A stretch of 64,000 bases of DNA from positions 62,001 to 126,000 of the forward strand of contig NZ_NSLC01000009.1 of assembly GCF_020144925.1 (NCBI RefSeq), in the 5' to 3' direction. The notes under the pieces were generated by a model, which saw only the letters and a program-made list of their open reading frames with translations, ran no database searches and was not told the DNA's origin. Of the stretch, positions 17,001-25,471 are shown in pieces. Positions within the stretch are counted from its first letter, which is position 1; the number at the start of each line of letters is the position of its first letter. This stretch comes from Afifella sp. IM 167. Its GTDB lineage: Bacteria > Pseudomonadota > Alphaproteobacteria > Rhizobiales > Afifellaceae. The translations under genes were made by a program, and so were the position numbers.

Positions 17001-18506
17001 GGCGTCGAGCGTGGTGGTGCGCGCCTCCTCGGTGCGCCCGGTTGTCCACAGCACCTTGGCGAGATTGCCGAGGGTCTTGGCGCGGTCGCGGATGGATTGC
17101 TCGGGGTTGGTCTGGTCCGGGACGGTCGCCTCTTGAAGCGCGGCGAGGGCCTGCCGATAGCGCTCCTCGGCGTCGCCGTAGCGGCCCATGCGGTCGTAGA
17201 CACGGCCGAGATCGTTCAGGATCTCGGCGTGCTGGCGCGGCGCCGACGGCGCGCTGTCCGCATGCGCCTGCAGCGCGCCGCGGAGCAGCCTCTCGGCGGC
17301 GGCAAGGTCGTTCGTCTCGATCTTCAGACGGCCGAGCCGCGCCCGCAGCAGGGGATCGGGATGGCCCTCTGCCTCCGCCTTGGCGAGCGCGTCGCGGAGA
17401 TAGGGCTCGGCCTCCCTGTAGCGGCCCTGGGCGAAGAGGAGTTCGCCCGCCATGGTCCGGGCAAAATCGGCTGAACCGCCGCTTTCGGAGCCGCGGTCGA
17501 AAATCTCGACGGCCGCGCGGAAATGGGCGATCGCGTCGTCCGGGCGGCCGTCTCGGAAAGCGGCCATGCCGGCGCGGGTCATGGTCTCGGCGATTTCGGG
17601 ATCGTCGGCCGGCAACAGCGCCTGCTGCAATCGAAGCGCATGGGCAAGGAGCGCGCCGGCCTCCGCCCAGCGCTCCGCCTCGCCGAGATCGGTCGCGATC
17701 TGCCGCGCCTGCAGCGCGACCGTCGGTCCGAGCGCGCGCAATTGCTCCACCGGCCGTTCGAAGAGCCGAAGCGACCATTCCTGCGCCTTGTCCAGTTCGC
17801 CTGCGTTGAAGTGGAGATTGGCGACGGCGAGCGCCTGGCCGACATAGGCCGGCTGCTCGGGCGAGACGTTCCGCAGCGCGGCATCCGCCTCCTCGACGCG
17901 GCCCTGGTTGGTGAGGAGGAGGACGAGATGCGCGCGCGCCGTCTCGAACGGTTCGCCGGTGGTACCGGCCGCCTCCCAGAGCGCGATGGCGCGGCGGGTG
18001 AGGGCCACGGCGTTCTCCGGCTGAGCGAGGACGGCGTAGTGAAAGAGCGTGTAGGCGACCTCGGGCGCGCGCGTGCCGAGCGCATTGGCGTCGATCTCCG
18101 CCAGCCGGTCGATGCGCGTTCCGAGCCTCGCCAGCCCCTCCTGGCCGAGGACGCGCAGGAGCGTCGTCACGTTGACGAAGGCCTGGATCGTGCGCGGATC
18201 GTCCGGCCCGTGGAGTTGTCGGCGCAGAAGAAGGGCGCGCTCGGCGACCTCCGTCGCGCGCGGAAAATCCTGAGCCACCGCGAGCGCGCCGATCAGATCG
18301 TCGAGTGCCTCGGCGAGGCTTTCGTCGTCGGCAGCGCCCGCGACGGCGCGCTCGGCCGTTGCCAGATCCGGCGGGGCGTCCTGCGCTCTTGCGAAATCAT
18401 CCGGAGCGGGCCCGAAAATCGCCACGGCGAGGAGGAGGGCGAACGAGGCTCGCCTCCAGGCTTGGGCGTGCCGGTGCCGGGGAGGCCTCATCTCAGGTGG
18501 CCCCAT
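14034..18506 (-). CDS. Exported TPR - CHAT domain protease
   Basis: About 1490 residues. An N-terminal Arg-rich, then hydrophobic segment (SFALLLAVAIFGPA, cleavage near FARAQDAP) indicates export. Many TPR-like helix pairs follow over about residues 40-1000 (for example RYREAEPYLRDALAKAE, RYGDAEERYRQALAAL, RYAEAEGLLRRALAI). The C-terminal CHAT domain has both clan CD catalytic residues: His in SFATHGLLGDE (about 1340) and Cys in LSACNTAAG (about 1390). ATG 18506 is taken as start; 18491 and 18554 are also possible, and none has a clear ribosome-binding site. It lies 25 bases after the caspase-like gene, same strand. Target protein unknown. Confidence 0.9.
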   Translation of the reverse strand: MGPPEMRPPRHRHAQAWRRASFALLLAVAIFGPAPDDFARAQDAPPDLATAERAVAGAADDESLAEALDDLIGALAVAQDFPRATEVAERALLLRRQLHGPDDPRTIQAFVNVTTLLRVLGQEGLARLGTRIDRLAEIDANALGTRAPEVAYTLFHYAVLAQPENAVALTRRAIALWEAAGTTGEPFETARAHLVLLLTNQGRVEEADAALRNVSPEQPAYVGQALAVANLHFNAGELDKAQEWSLRLFERPVEQLRALGPTVALQARQIATDLGEAERWAEAGALLAHALRLQQALLPADDPEIAETMTRAGMAAFRDGRPDDAIAHFRAAVEIFDRGSESGGSADFARTMAGELLFAQGRYREAEPYLRDALAKAEAEGHPDPLLRARLGRLKIETNDLAAAERLLRGALQAHADSAPSAPRQHAEILNDLGRVYDRMGRYGDAEERYRQALAALQEATVPDQTNPEQSIRDRAKTLGNLAKVLWTTGRTEEARTTTLDALSAGLGRKVDEAELEPLLDSIIADRADLPPEAALATLADIERLLLIRQSRPQSPGEVEAVLPLLRKVAEAKQEILPPGDREVAASRNNVAVALTELGRPEEAAEILKTALAAYDGGDALQIATLRINRASALRKLGSTAATEEALRLVESAQANLEEAMGVGEPAAIDALGDLASLSRELGRLEEADALFARVLQAEEARGVADLEFSRILGNVASLRVEQKRYAEAEGLLRRALAISTAQAPENDPRRMAQMSNLATTLGFLNRREEALELQRRVVALDRATLPAEHPELAQDLASMAALLIRLDRLDEADQAIQEALQAFGDEAKDGGEDGFTYGSLLALNGVLELVRDEGARETAEKPSYAEALADLRQATALLSAPDRRDLPGSTSHLPFHVYAAMRAAENASEGNDDAERTALLAEAFAAAQGIKQLSASRAVVAAGARWAARETTGDDALADAVRRYQDALAALGAARGELAASFAATGPAAEEAAAEEGANRRARLRQEIADLEAESADLRRAIAERFPRYAALSEPAPLSLGEAQALLGPDEALILFATSDLSRALPGTTGSVVVAVTSESVVAKPIAVDAELGEAVHALRCAAALTDRGCGREPIAVASRGSMNVAAEADAAPSGVPAFDTALAERVYQATFAPVEAEIASKRHWLVVPDQTLVGLPLNLLVRPGAGKSDAVDWIIREHAVSVLPAASTLRTLRGSDARPDPGGLAFLGVGDPAIGDRARRQGPVACATTDLAQRRSAAPPDERSLGSSGPSGLADPDRLRRLAALPDTRCELQTIADRLGQNRQAELLLGREATETRLKTMSEAGALARFRTVSFATHGLLGDEVGQHEAALVLTPPEHASLTDDGLLTASEIAGLKLGADWVILSACNTAAGRDEGDEEGLSGLASAFFYAGARSLLVSSWPVYSDAAARLTTTALAAQGDDPAIGRAEALRRAMLSVLDDPAASPRERHPAYWAPFTIVGEGGSTF

Positions 18507-18531
18507 GGTGTCGCCGGGAGCGAGAGATCGA

Positions 18532-20700
18532 TCAAGGGCGGGCCGATCCCACATTGGGAGCCGGTGCGTCCTGCCCGAGGGCGACGCGACGCGGCAGGAC
18601 TTTCCAGGACATCTCCTCGACCCAGACGCTTTCCGGCGTGAGCCCGCCGAAGGCGCCGCGGGTCCGGCCGGCCTTGCTGACGGACTCGATCAGGTCGGAG
18701 AAGGCGCGGTTGCCGGCGCTCCGCGTCGCGCCGCGCGTGCAGGTCTCGACCAGGCCTTCGAGGTTGATCTGATCGGCGTTCTGCTTCGCCTCCGAAACGA
18801 GCACGAAGAGGCGCTCGTCGCCTGCGGAATAGTCCGGACAGTCCGAGCAGAGCGTGAGTGGCTCGCCGAGCCGTGTCGGGCGGGCCGTGCCCTCGACCCG
18901 CTCGTGATGGGCCCAGACGCAGAAATGGGAATCGATGTAGATCCGATTGACGTCGCGCGAGCCGGAGACGGCGCCCTTGACGGCGATGTCGAGCCGGTCG
19001 CACTGCTTGAGGGGCGCGCCGCCCGCGAGCGGTCGCGGCTCGGCGTAATTGCGGCACTCCGAAGCGAGGTTTCGGGGCGGGCCTTCCGGCGACAGGGCGT
19101 CCCGGTCGCTCTCTTCGACATTGACCGAAATCTCGACCGGATTCTGGTTGAGCGGCGAGCCCGTTTCCGCGATCGCCGCCATCGTGGCGGCCAGACGCTC
19201 GGCCAGCGCGATGCGGGTGAGAATGGGCAGGAGATCGCCGTCCTCCGGCTTCCATGCAAGGCCGATCGGCTCTTCGCCGACGCTGATCGCCCGGCCGAAC
19301 CAGAGCTGCCCCGTGTCCCGGCCGACCGCCACGTCGTAATCCGCCGAGCCGATCTCGATGCGGCCGGTGCCGCGGGCGTTGAAGCGTTCGACCGCGTCTT
19401 TCAGGGCGGCCTCCAGCTTTTCGTCCGCCGCGCCGGGAGCCGATCCGAGGTCGGTGATCGGCGACAGGCGCAGGACGCTGTCGATCGGCACGGCGACGAC
19501 CCGCGCATAGCGGGCATCGGAGGGGAGTTCGCCGGCGCGTGGGCAGAGCGATCCGGGCTCGGCCTCGCAATCCTCGGCGACCGGGCGGACATAGGAGGAG
19601 AGCGGCTCGATCCCGTCGATCTGGGCGTAGCCGATCCCCTCGCCGGGCACCGTCGTCGCGTCGGGGACGAGCTCGAGCACCGTGCCTTCGCTGAGGCCAT
19701 GGACACTGCCGGCCGAAAGGAGGTCGCGATCGATCTCGAACTGCCGAATCCCGACGCTGGCGCTGCCCCCAAGCACCGTCGCATCGATCAGCGTTCCTTC
19801 CCAGAACGGCGTCTGCAGCCGGGCGGCGCCCGGCACGCTCTCGTCGTTCATGTCCGCCATCACCGCCTGGAAGAGCTGGCGATAGCTGATGGCGCCGGCC
19901 TCGCGCAGGCGGGAGGCGAGTTTGGCCGTGAACAGGCCGAACCAGCTCGGCGCGCCGCTCGATCCTTCCGGCGCGAAATCGACCTCACGCGCCACTTCCG
20001 ACGATTGCGCGGCATAGAACGCGACGAGGCCGCCTTCCGGCTCGTCCTCGCCCGTCACCTCCGCGGCGAGGTCGCCTTCGGCCGATGCGGGGCGTGCCGG
20101 CCGTGCCTCGATGCCGAGGAGGGCGGGATCGACATAGCGATCGCGGGTCGCCGTGGATGCGGCGCGCAGGCCCGTGCCGGAATGGCAGGAATCCATCACG
20201 AACCAGACGTCGGCGCCTTTGCGGCGAATGTCGTCGACCGCTTCGCCGATCTCGTCGTCGACGAGGGCGTTGGGGATGACGCCCGAGCCCGGCTCGGCCC
20301 GTTTCACATCGGCCGGCAGGAAGAGCTCGTCATAGCCATCCGCCTCGTCGCCGTTCTGGTCGGGCTGGCGGGTGCCGTGACCGCTCATATGGATGATGAC
20401 GAGGTCGCCGGACGTCGCGCGGCTCTGAAGGTCTGCGAAGGCGCCGAGGATGGCTTCGCGCGTCGGGCGCGTTCCGCCCTCCACCTTGTCCGCCAGGATG
20501 GTGACATCGCGGATGTCGTGTGCGCCGAGCGCGTCGCGCAGCAGGCGCACGTCGTTCGGCGGGCCTTCGAGATCGGCAAGGCCTATGGCATCGTCGTAAT
20601 TAGAGACGCCGACGAGGAGCGCCATCGTCGAGGCCCGGGCTTGGCCACCCGCCGCAAAGGCCAGTGAAATCGCGGCAAAAAGAACGGCGGCAAGACGCAT
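18532..20700 (-). CDS. Exported caspase-like (peptidase C14) protein
   Basis: About 722 residues. The signal peptide MRLAAVLFAAISLAFAAGGQ is followed by a caspase-hemoglobinase fold from about residue 27 (LLVGVSNYDDA). The dyad is intact: His108 in IIHMSGHGTRQ and Cys172 in FVMDSCHSGTGLRA, so it should be an active, probably Arg/Lys-type metacaspase-like protease in the periplasm. The roughly 450-residue C-terminal part has no family I recognise and carries several Cys residues (CPRAGELP, LCSDCPDYSAGDERLF) that could form disulfides. The ATG at 20700 is chosen because the signal peptide starts there; an in-frame ATG 63 bases upstream is not supported. It is co-directional with the CHAT gene. 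Confidence 0.9.
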   Translation of the reverse strand: MRLAAVLFAAISLAFAAGGQARASTMALLVGVSNYDDAIGLADLEGPPNDVRLLRDALGAHDIRDVTILADKVEGGTRPTREAILGAFADLQSRATSGDLVIIHMSGHGTRQPDQNGDEADGYDELFLPADVKRAEPGSGVIPNALVDDEIGEAVDDIRRKGADVWFVMDSCHSGTGLRAASTATRDRYVDPALLGIEARPARPASAEGDLAAEVTGEDEPEGGLVAFYAAQSSEVAREVDFAPEGSSGAPSWFGLFTAKLASRLREAGAISYRQLFQAVMADMNDESVPGAARLQTPFWEGTLIDATVLGGSASVGIRQFEIDRDLLSAGSVHGLSEGTVLELVPDATTVPGEGIGYAQIDGIEPLSSYVRPVAEDCEAEPGSLCPRAGELPSDARYARVVAVPIDSVLRLSPITDLGSAPGAADEKLEAALKDAVERFNARGTGRIEIGSADYDVAVGRDTGQLWFGRAISVGEEPIGLAWKPEDGDLLPILTRIALAERLAATMAAIAETGSPLNQNPVEISVNVEESDRDALSPEGPPRNLASECRNYAEPRPLAGGAPLKQCDRLDIAVKGAVSGSRDVNRIYIDSHFCVWAHHERVEGTARPTRLGEPLTLCSDCPDYSAGDERLFVLVSEAKQNADQINLEGLVETCTRGATRSAGNRAFSDLIESVSKAGRTRGAFGGLTPESVWVEEMSWKVLPRRVALGQDAPAPNVGSARP

Positions 20701-20823
20701 CGTCGTGGACTTTGACTCAAAATATCCCTGCGTCAGGTTGGCACAGCTCTCCTTGTGCAGCAATCTGTCGGCCCCTTCAGCGGCCGTTGCTTGAGGCTGC
20801 GCCGGGGTGGAGGAAGGAACGTC

Positions 20824-20838
20824 GGGCCGTGTCGGCCC
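20824..20838. other. Short perfect stem-loop before the hydrolase RBS
   Basis: GGGCCG-TGT-CGGCCC lies about 15 bases before the start at 20853, immediately followed by the purine-rich GCGGGGATGG. As RNA it would form a stable hairpin next to the ribosome-binding site and could limit translation. The rest of the 152-base divergent region (20701-20852) shows no convincing promoter hexamers. Confidence 0.4.
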
Positions 20839-20852
20839 GCGGGGATGGCTTC

Positions 20853-22622
20853 ATGGTTGATCGCACGATGCTCTCCGTCTTGACCGCTTCACGCGGCTTC
20901 GTCGCACTCGTTGCCCTGCTCTCCGTGCTCGCCTGCGGACAGATGGCGCGCGCGGAAACCAGCCCCTTGCTGGCAAGCGAAATACTGGCGCTGGCCACCA
21001 CCGATCCGGCAGCCGCGCTCGCCCGGGTTGATGCGGAGATCGCCGAGGCCGCGGCCGAGACGCCGCCGGATATTGTGAGGCTGCGCGACCTTTACCGGCT
21101 GAAGGCGGATCTCCTCCATGCGCAGGGCCGCCTGGCGGAGGCCGCGCGCGTGCTCCTGGAGCTTGCGGGCAGTGCCCAGGCGGGCCAGGAGTCGTCAGGC
21201 GGCGATCCGATTGCCATTCTCCACGAGGCCGGCGAGCTTCTCGCAAGGGCAGGGGATCAGCGGGCCGCGGAGCGGGTCTACCGCGCGGCGCTGGAAGAGG
21301 AGGCGGAGGCCGGCATGCCCGTCGAAGTGCGCCGGCGCACGCTCGCCCGGCTGGCGGAGATCGCCGAGGAGCGCGGCGACAGCGAGGCCGCATCGGCCTA
21401 CCGCCAGAACGCGGCCGAACTCGCCGAACGTCAGCCCGTGCCGACGCGCGGGGCGGGCGAGGAGGCGGAAGCCGAGAGCGTCGATATCTATTACGCGACC
21501 GACCGCGCGCCGACGCACGATCCCTATCCGGGGCGCTTTTACGGCCATGACCGGGGCAAGCTCGAATATGGCGTCGCGACGGTCACCATTCCCAGGAACC
21601 ATGTTCCAGGCCGCATCGAGGCGCCGTCGATCCTCAGCTTCGAGGTGACGCCGTCGCCGGCGCGCCACATCATCCTTGTCTCCGTCAAGCCGATGGCCGG
21701 CGACGACGTCTTCGCCCGCATGCGCGCCCACCTTGAGAAAAGCGATACGGACGACGCCTTCGTCTTCGTCCATGGCTACAATGTCAGCTTCGAGGACGCG
21801 GCCAAGCGCACCGCGCAGCTCGCCTACGACATGGGCTTCAACGGCCTTCCGATCCTTTATTCCTGGCCTTCGCGCGCCTCGACCATCGCCTATATGGCCG
21901 ACGCGGCCGTGGTGCGGTTCAGCGGGCGCCGGTTGTGGCATTTTCTGGAGGATGTGGTGGCGCGCTCCGGCGCCAAGCGGATCCATCTGATCGCCCATTC
22001 GATGGGCAACCGCGCCATGACCGACGCGCTGGAACTCATGGCCCTGAAAAGGGGAGGCGGGGATATGCCCGTCTTCGACCAGATCATCTTCGCCGCGCCC
22101 GATGTCGATGCCGGGCTCTTTGCCGAAATGGCGACGACGATCCGTCCGCTCGGCAGGCGCCTGACGCTCTACGCGTCCAACGAGGACTGGGCGCTCGCCG
22201 TCTCGCGCAAGCTGCACGGCGACGCCCCGCGCGCGGGGCAGGGCGGCGAGAACATCCTCGCCACGCCGGTGGTCGACAGCGTGGACATGTCGCTTCTGGG
22301 CGAGGACATGCTGAAGCACGGCTATTTCGCCGACGATTCCTCCGCGCTCGTCGATCTCGTCTCCCTGTTCTGGCAGAATCCGGACCCGGCGCAGCGTTGC
22401 GGGCTGGAGCTGCGCGAAAGCAGCGAGCAGAAGGTGCGGGTCTGGGATTACCAGCCGAGCGCCTGCGACGGCGCTACGGTCCTGCCGCTGGTCGCGCGCC
22501 TGCGTCACGCCAAGATTGGCACGGTCGAAGGGGTGAAGCGCACGGTCGCCACTCTTCTCCACGACCGTTCGCTCGCCGCCCGTATCGAGCCGCTCGTGGA
22601 AAGGCTCGTCTCAAAGCCGTGA
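20853..22622 (+). CDS. Exported TPR / alpha-beta hydrolase (DUF900)
   Basis: About 589 residues. A hydrophobic N-terminus (GFVALVALLSVLACGQMARAE) indicates export. Residues about 60-200 are TPR-like (GDQRAAERVYRAALEEE, ERGDSEAASAYRQNAAELA). The C-terminal two-thirds is a DUF900 alpha/beta hydrolase: VDIYYATDRAP, FVFVHGYNVSFEDAAKR (oxyanion region), ILYSWPSRAS, the nucleophile elbow LIAHSMGNRAM and a probable acid in FAAPDVDAG. It is divergent from the caspase/CHAT pair with 152 bases between starts. All three are exported and two share TPR repeats, which suggests one envelope-localised system. Lipase, esterase or protease activity cannot be told apart. Confidence 0.88.
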   Translation: MVDRTMLSVLTASRGFVALVALLSVLACGQMARAETSPLLASEILALATTDPAAALARVDAEIAEAAAETPPDIVRLRDLYRLKADLLHAQGRLAEAARVLLELAGSAQAGQESSGGDPIAILHEAGELLARAGDQRAAERVYRAALEEEAEAGMPVEVRRRTLARLAEIAEERGDSEAASAYRQNAAELAERQPVPTRGAGEEAEAESVDIYYATDRAPTHDPYPGRFYGHDRGKLEYGVATVTIPRNHVPGRIEAPSILSFEVTPSPARHIILVSVKPMAGDDVFARMRAHLEKSDTDDAFVFVHGYNVSFEDAAKRTAQLAYDMGFNGLPILYSWPSRASTIAYMADAAVVRFSGRRLWHFLEDVVARSGAKRIHLIAHSMGNRAMTDALELMALKRGGGDMPVFDQIIFAAPDVDAGLFAEMATTIRPLGRRLTLYASNEDWALAVSRKLHGDAPRAGQGGENILATPVVDSVDMSLLGEDMLKHGYFADDSSALVDLVSLFWQNPDPAQRCGLELRESSEQKVRVWDYQPSACDGATVLPLVARLRHAKIGTVEGVKRTVATLLHDRSLAARIEPLVERLVSKP

Positions 22623-22655
22623 GGCTTCCTGCGGCTTAAGCGAGGATGCGCGCCG

Positions 22656-23792
22656 TCACGCGCCCCGGGCGTCGATCGGCCAGACCTCCGAGAGCCGTTC
22701 GCCCTCGAACACGTACAGATGGTCGTAGAGGTTGATCGTCGGGTCGCAATGGGGAACGACGAGTTCGACGAGGCTTCCGGGCGCGAGCGAGGCGCCTTCG
22801 GGAAGGGTGATGCGGCCATGCTCGTCGCTGGTGGCCGCATAGGCCGAGCCCTCGGGCGCCCCGCGCGCGATGAGCGGCGGAATCCCGTATTTTGATACCA
22901 GGCGCTTCTCGCCGGCATCCGCTGTGGCGAGGCCCGGATGGTTTGCGCTCGTCACCGACGTAGCGACGAAAACGCTCGGCGCGAACATCGGCGCGCCGCT
23001 GCCGTCGGGATCGACGGCGGCGTATTCGGTATCCATGACCGCGTAGCTGCCGCACTGCATCTCGGTGTAGAGGCCGCCGGCGAGTTCCGGCAGGACGGCG
23101 CCCGTGCTGCCGCCCGTTATCCGGGCGGGGGTATATCGAGCCTCGCTCTCGAGTGCCGCCAGCACAGCCGAAATGCGCGAGGCCGCCTCGGCCGCCCCGG
23201 CCTTACGCTCTTCGAATGCCCATGTGTGGGAGAGATGACCCGCATAAGCCTGCAGCCCGGCCGGCTCCACGCCCTCGCATTCCTGGAGACGGCGGGCGAG
23301 AAGAACGGCCTCCGCCGGTCCGGCAACGCCGGCGCGCTTGCGGCCCATGTCGAGATCGACGAGAAGTGGCACGACAACGCCGAGCCGCCGGGCCTCGAAG
23401 GCGATTCTCTCCGCGACATCGGGATGGTCGACCACGCAGGCGAGGCGTGCGCCGCCCGCACGAACCCGAACCACCCGGGCGATGGCCTGCTCGCTGGCGA
23501 AGGTGGATGTCAGCAGAATGTCGTTGATGCCGGCGTTGGCAAAGACCTCCGCTTCGCCCGGCGTCGCCGCACAGATCCCTGCCGCGCCCGCGGCGATCTG
23601 CCGGGCAGCGAGGGACGAGCATTTGTGCGCCTTGGCGTGAGGCCTGAGCGCCACCCCATGCTGGTCGCAGAGGCGTTGCATCCCGGCGATGTTCCGGTCG
23701 AGCGCGGCAAGGTCGACGATGAGCGACGGCGTCAGCAGCCGTTGCCGCGCGTCGCTCCTGCCGATCAGATGGGCGTTCGCGCTTGGCTTCAC
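22656..23792 (-). CDS. D-threonine aldolase / D-serine dehydratase-like PLP enzyme
   Basis: A 378-residue fold-type III (alanine-racemase-like) PLP enzyme. The N-terminal barrel carries the Schiff-base lysine region ALRPHAKAHKCSSLA. The C-terminal domain has the metal-binding His-Cys segment VVPHCDPTINLYDHL typical of D-threonine aldolase, D-serine dehydratase and beta-hydroxyaspartate aldolase. It acts on a D- or beta-hydroxy amino acid. The start overlaps the HyuB stop by 4 bases (ATGA), so it is the last gene of the leftward hydantoinase operon. Which of the three activities applies cannot be decided from sequence alone. Confidence 0.87.
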   Translation of the reverse strand: MKPSANAHLIGRSDARQRLLTPSLIVDLAALDRNIAGMQRLCDQHGVALRPHAKAHKCSSLAARQIAAGAAGICAATPGEAEVFANAGINDILLTSTFASEQAIARVVRVRAGGARLACVVDHPDVAERIAFEARRLGVVVPLLVDLDMGRKRAGVAGPAEAVLLARRLQECEGVEPAGLQAYAGHLSHTWAFEERKAGAAEAASRISAVLAALESEARYTPARITGGSTGAVLPELAGGLYTEMQCGSYAVMDTEYAAVDPDGSGAPMFAPSVFVATSVTSANHPGLATADAGEKRLVSKYGIPPLIARGAPEGSAYAATSDEHGRITLPEGASLAPGSLVELVVPHCDPTINLYDHLYVFEGERLSEVWPIDARGA

Positions 23793-25471
23793 CTCTCGCC
23801 GACCTCCTCGCCGCGATAGCCGTAGACCGTCTTGGCGTGGTCGAGGCTCATCTTGCCTTCGGCGAGATCGCGCGCGATGACGGCCCGCTCGCGCCGTTCC
23901 GGCGAGCCGTAGCCGCCGGCTGCCGCCATCTCGGCGCTGAGCACGTCATCCCTGCCGAGCGTGCGGATGAACTTGGACGGCAGCGCCTCTTCCCGGTCGG
24001 AACCGGGATTGAGGGTGAGTTTGCCGCCTTTGCCCGGCCCGCCGCCATAGAGGCCCCAGGGCTGGGAGGTATATCGGTCGGAGCGGACCTGCACCCTGAC
24101 GCCGTCGGTCAGGAAGCGATAGTCGCGCACGATGCCGAGCGCGCCGCGAAACTCTCCGGAACCGCCGGTGTCCGGCAGGAACCCATAGCGCTCCACCCGG
24201 ATAGGATTCTCGCTCTCGATGAGCTCGATCGGCACATTGGCGAGGTTCCCGATGCAATAGGGGCCGGCGTCCTGGCCGTCCTGGTCGGGGCCGCCGCCGA
24301 GACCGGTGTTGTTGTGGAACTCCAGGTGCAGGAACGAGCGGCCTGTCTCCGTGCGGCCGGAGGCGGCAAGAGCGAACTCCGAGCCGCCGGCGCAGGCCGG
24401 CATCCGGCCGGGCAGGAGCTTGGCGAGAGCACCGAGGACGATGGAGCGCAGGCGAAAGCCGATCTGCCCGCGCGAGCCGACGGCGGCGGGGAATTCGACG
24501 GAGATGAACGTCCCCTTCGGCGCCGTCACGGTGATCGGCCGATACAGCCCGGCATTGTTGGGAATCTCCGCGGCGAGAACCGTGCGCAGCGCCGCATAGG
24601 TGCAGGAGACTGCGAACTCCCAGTTGCAGTGGACCGCGCCGCCGGTGTCGTCCTGGGTGCCGGTGAAATCGCAGACGATCTCGTCGCCCTTCTTGGTCAG
24701 CTTCAGATGCAGGTGGATCGGGCCGTGGCCGGCGCCGTCGTCGTCGTTCCATTCGTCGAACTCCACCTCGCCGTCGGGAAGCTCGGAGATCGAGTTGCGC
24801 GTCAGCTCTTCGGCATAGTCGACGAGATCCACAAGATAGGCGCCAAACGTCGCCGAGGTCATCTGGCGGGCGATTTTCTCCACCTCGCGCGCGGCCTCGT
24901 CGAGGGCGGCGAGCTGGGCATGAAGGTCGCCCATGACCCGCTCCGGGATGCGGGTATTCGCCTCGATGATGCGAAAGACGGCATCGCTGGCCTGGCCGCT
25001 TTCGCGCATCTTCACCGGCGGCAGCCGCAGCCCCTCCTCGAAGATTTCCTGGCTGTCGGCGGCGTTTCCGCCCGGCACACGGCCGCCCAGATCGGTGTGG
25101 TGCAGGACCAGCACGACGAAGGCCACCCGCTTTCCGTCCACGAAAACGGGCTTGAAGGTGAAGATGTCGTTGAGGTGCGAGCAGCCGGAATAGGGGTCGT
25201 TGGAGGCGAGCACGTCGCCTTCGCGGATGTCGTCCCCGAAATAGTCCAGGCAGCCTTTCAGCGCCGGCATGACGACGCCGAGATGGACCGGAACGGCGAG
25301 CCCCTGGGCGGCGAGGTTGCCGTCGCCGTCGCATATGGCTGCGGAGAAATCCATGGAGTTCTTCACGTTCGCCGTGCGCGCGGTGCGCGTCACCATGACG
25401 AGCGCATTGTCGGCGATGGTGACGAGAGCGTTCTTCAACAGCTCGCGCCGGATCGGGCTGATCTGGCTCAT
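23789..25471 (-). CDS. Hydantoinase B / oxoprolinase family subunit (HyuB, cluster 1)
   Basis: A 560-residue HyuB-type protein, the partner of HyuA in ATP-dependent hydrolysis of cyclic amides (N-methylhydantoinase, 5-oxoprolinase) or, in related complexes, carboxylation of ketones. Typical segments are ELLKNALVTIADNALVMVTRTA, VLASNDPYSGCSHLNDIFTF and, near the C-terminus, GGPGKGG. ATG 25471 follows the HyuA stop with a 4-base overlap; the longer open frame upstream lies inside hyuA. It is the second of a translationally coupled trio HyuA-HyuB-PLP enzyme. Confidence 0.9.
   Translation of the reverse strand: MSQISPIRRELLKNALVTIADNALVMVTRTARTANVKNSMDFSAAICDGDGNLAAQGLAVPVHLGVVMPALKGCLDYFGDDIREGDVLASNDPYSGCSHLNDIFTFKPVFVDGKRVAFVVLVLHHTDLGGRVPGGNAADSQEIFEEGLRLPPVKMRESGQASDAVFRIIEANTRIPERVMGDLHAQLAALDEAAREVEKIARQMTSATFGAYLVDLVDYAEELTRNSISELPDGEVEFDEWNDDDGAGHGPIHLHLKLTKKGDEIVCDFTGTQDDTGGAVHCNWEFAVSCTYAALRTVLAAEIPNNAGLYRPITVTAPKGTFISVEFPAAVGSRGQIGFRLRSIVLGALAKLLPGRMPACAGGSEFALAASGRTETGRSFLHLEFHNNTGLGGGPDQDGQDAGPYCIGNLANVPIELIESENPIRVERYGFLPDTGGSGEFRGALGIVRDYRFLTDGVRVQVRSDRYTSQPWGLYGGGPGKGGKLTLNPGSDREEALPSKFIRTLGRDDVLSAEMAAAGGYGSPERRERAVIARDLAEGKMSLDHAKTVYGYRGEEVGER

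Noticed and set aside
14424-17474. Long open frame (about 1016 codons) on the + strand
   Set aside because: Antisense to the TPR-CHAT gene, Gly/Arg-rich with no domain. Long antisense frames are a by-product of high GC codon bias.
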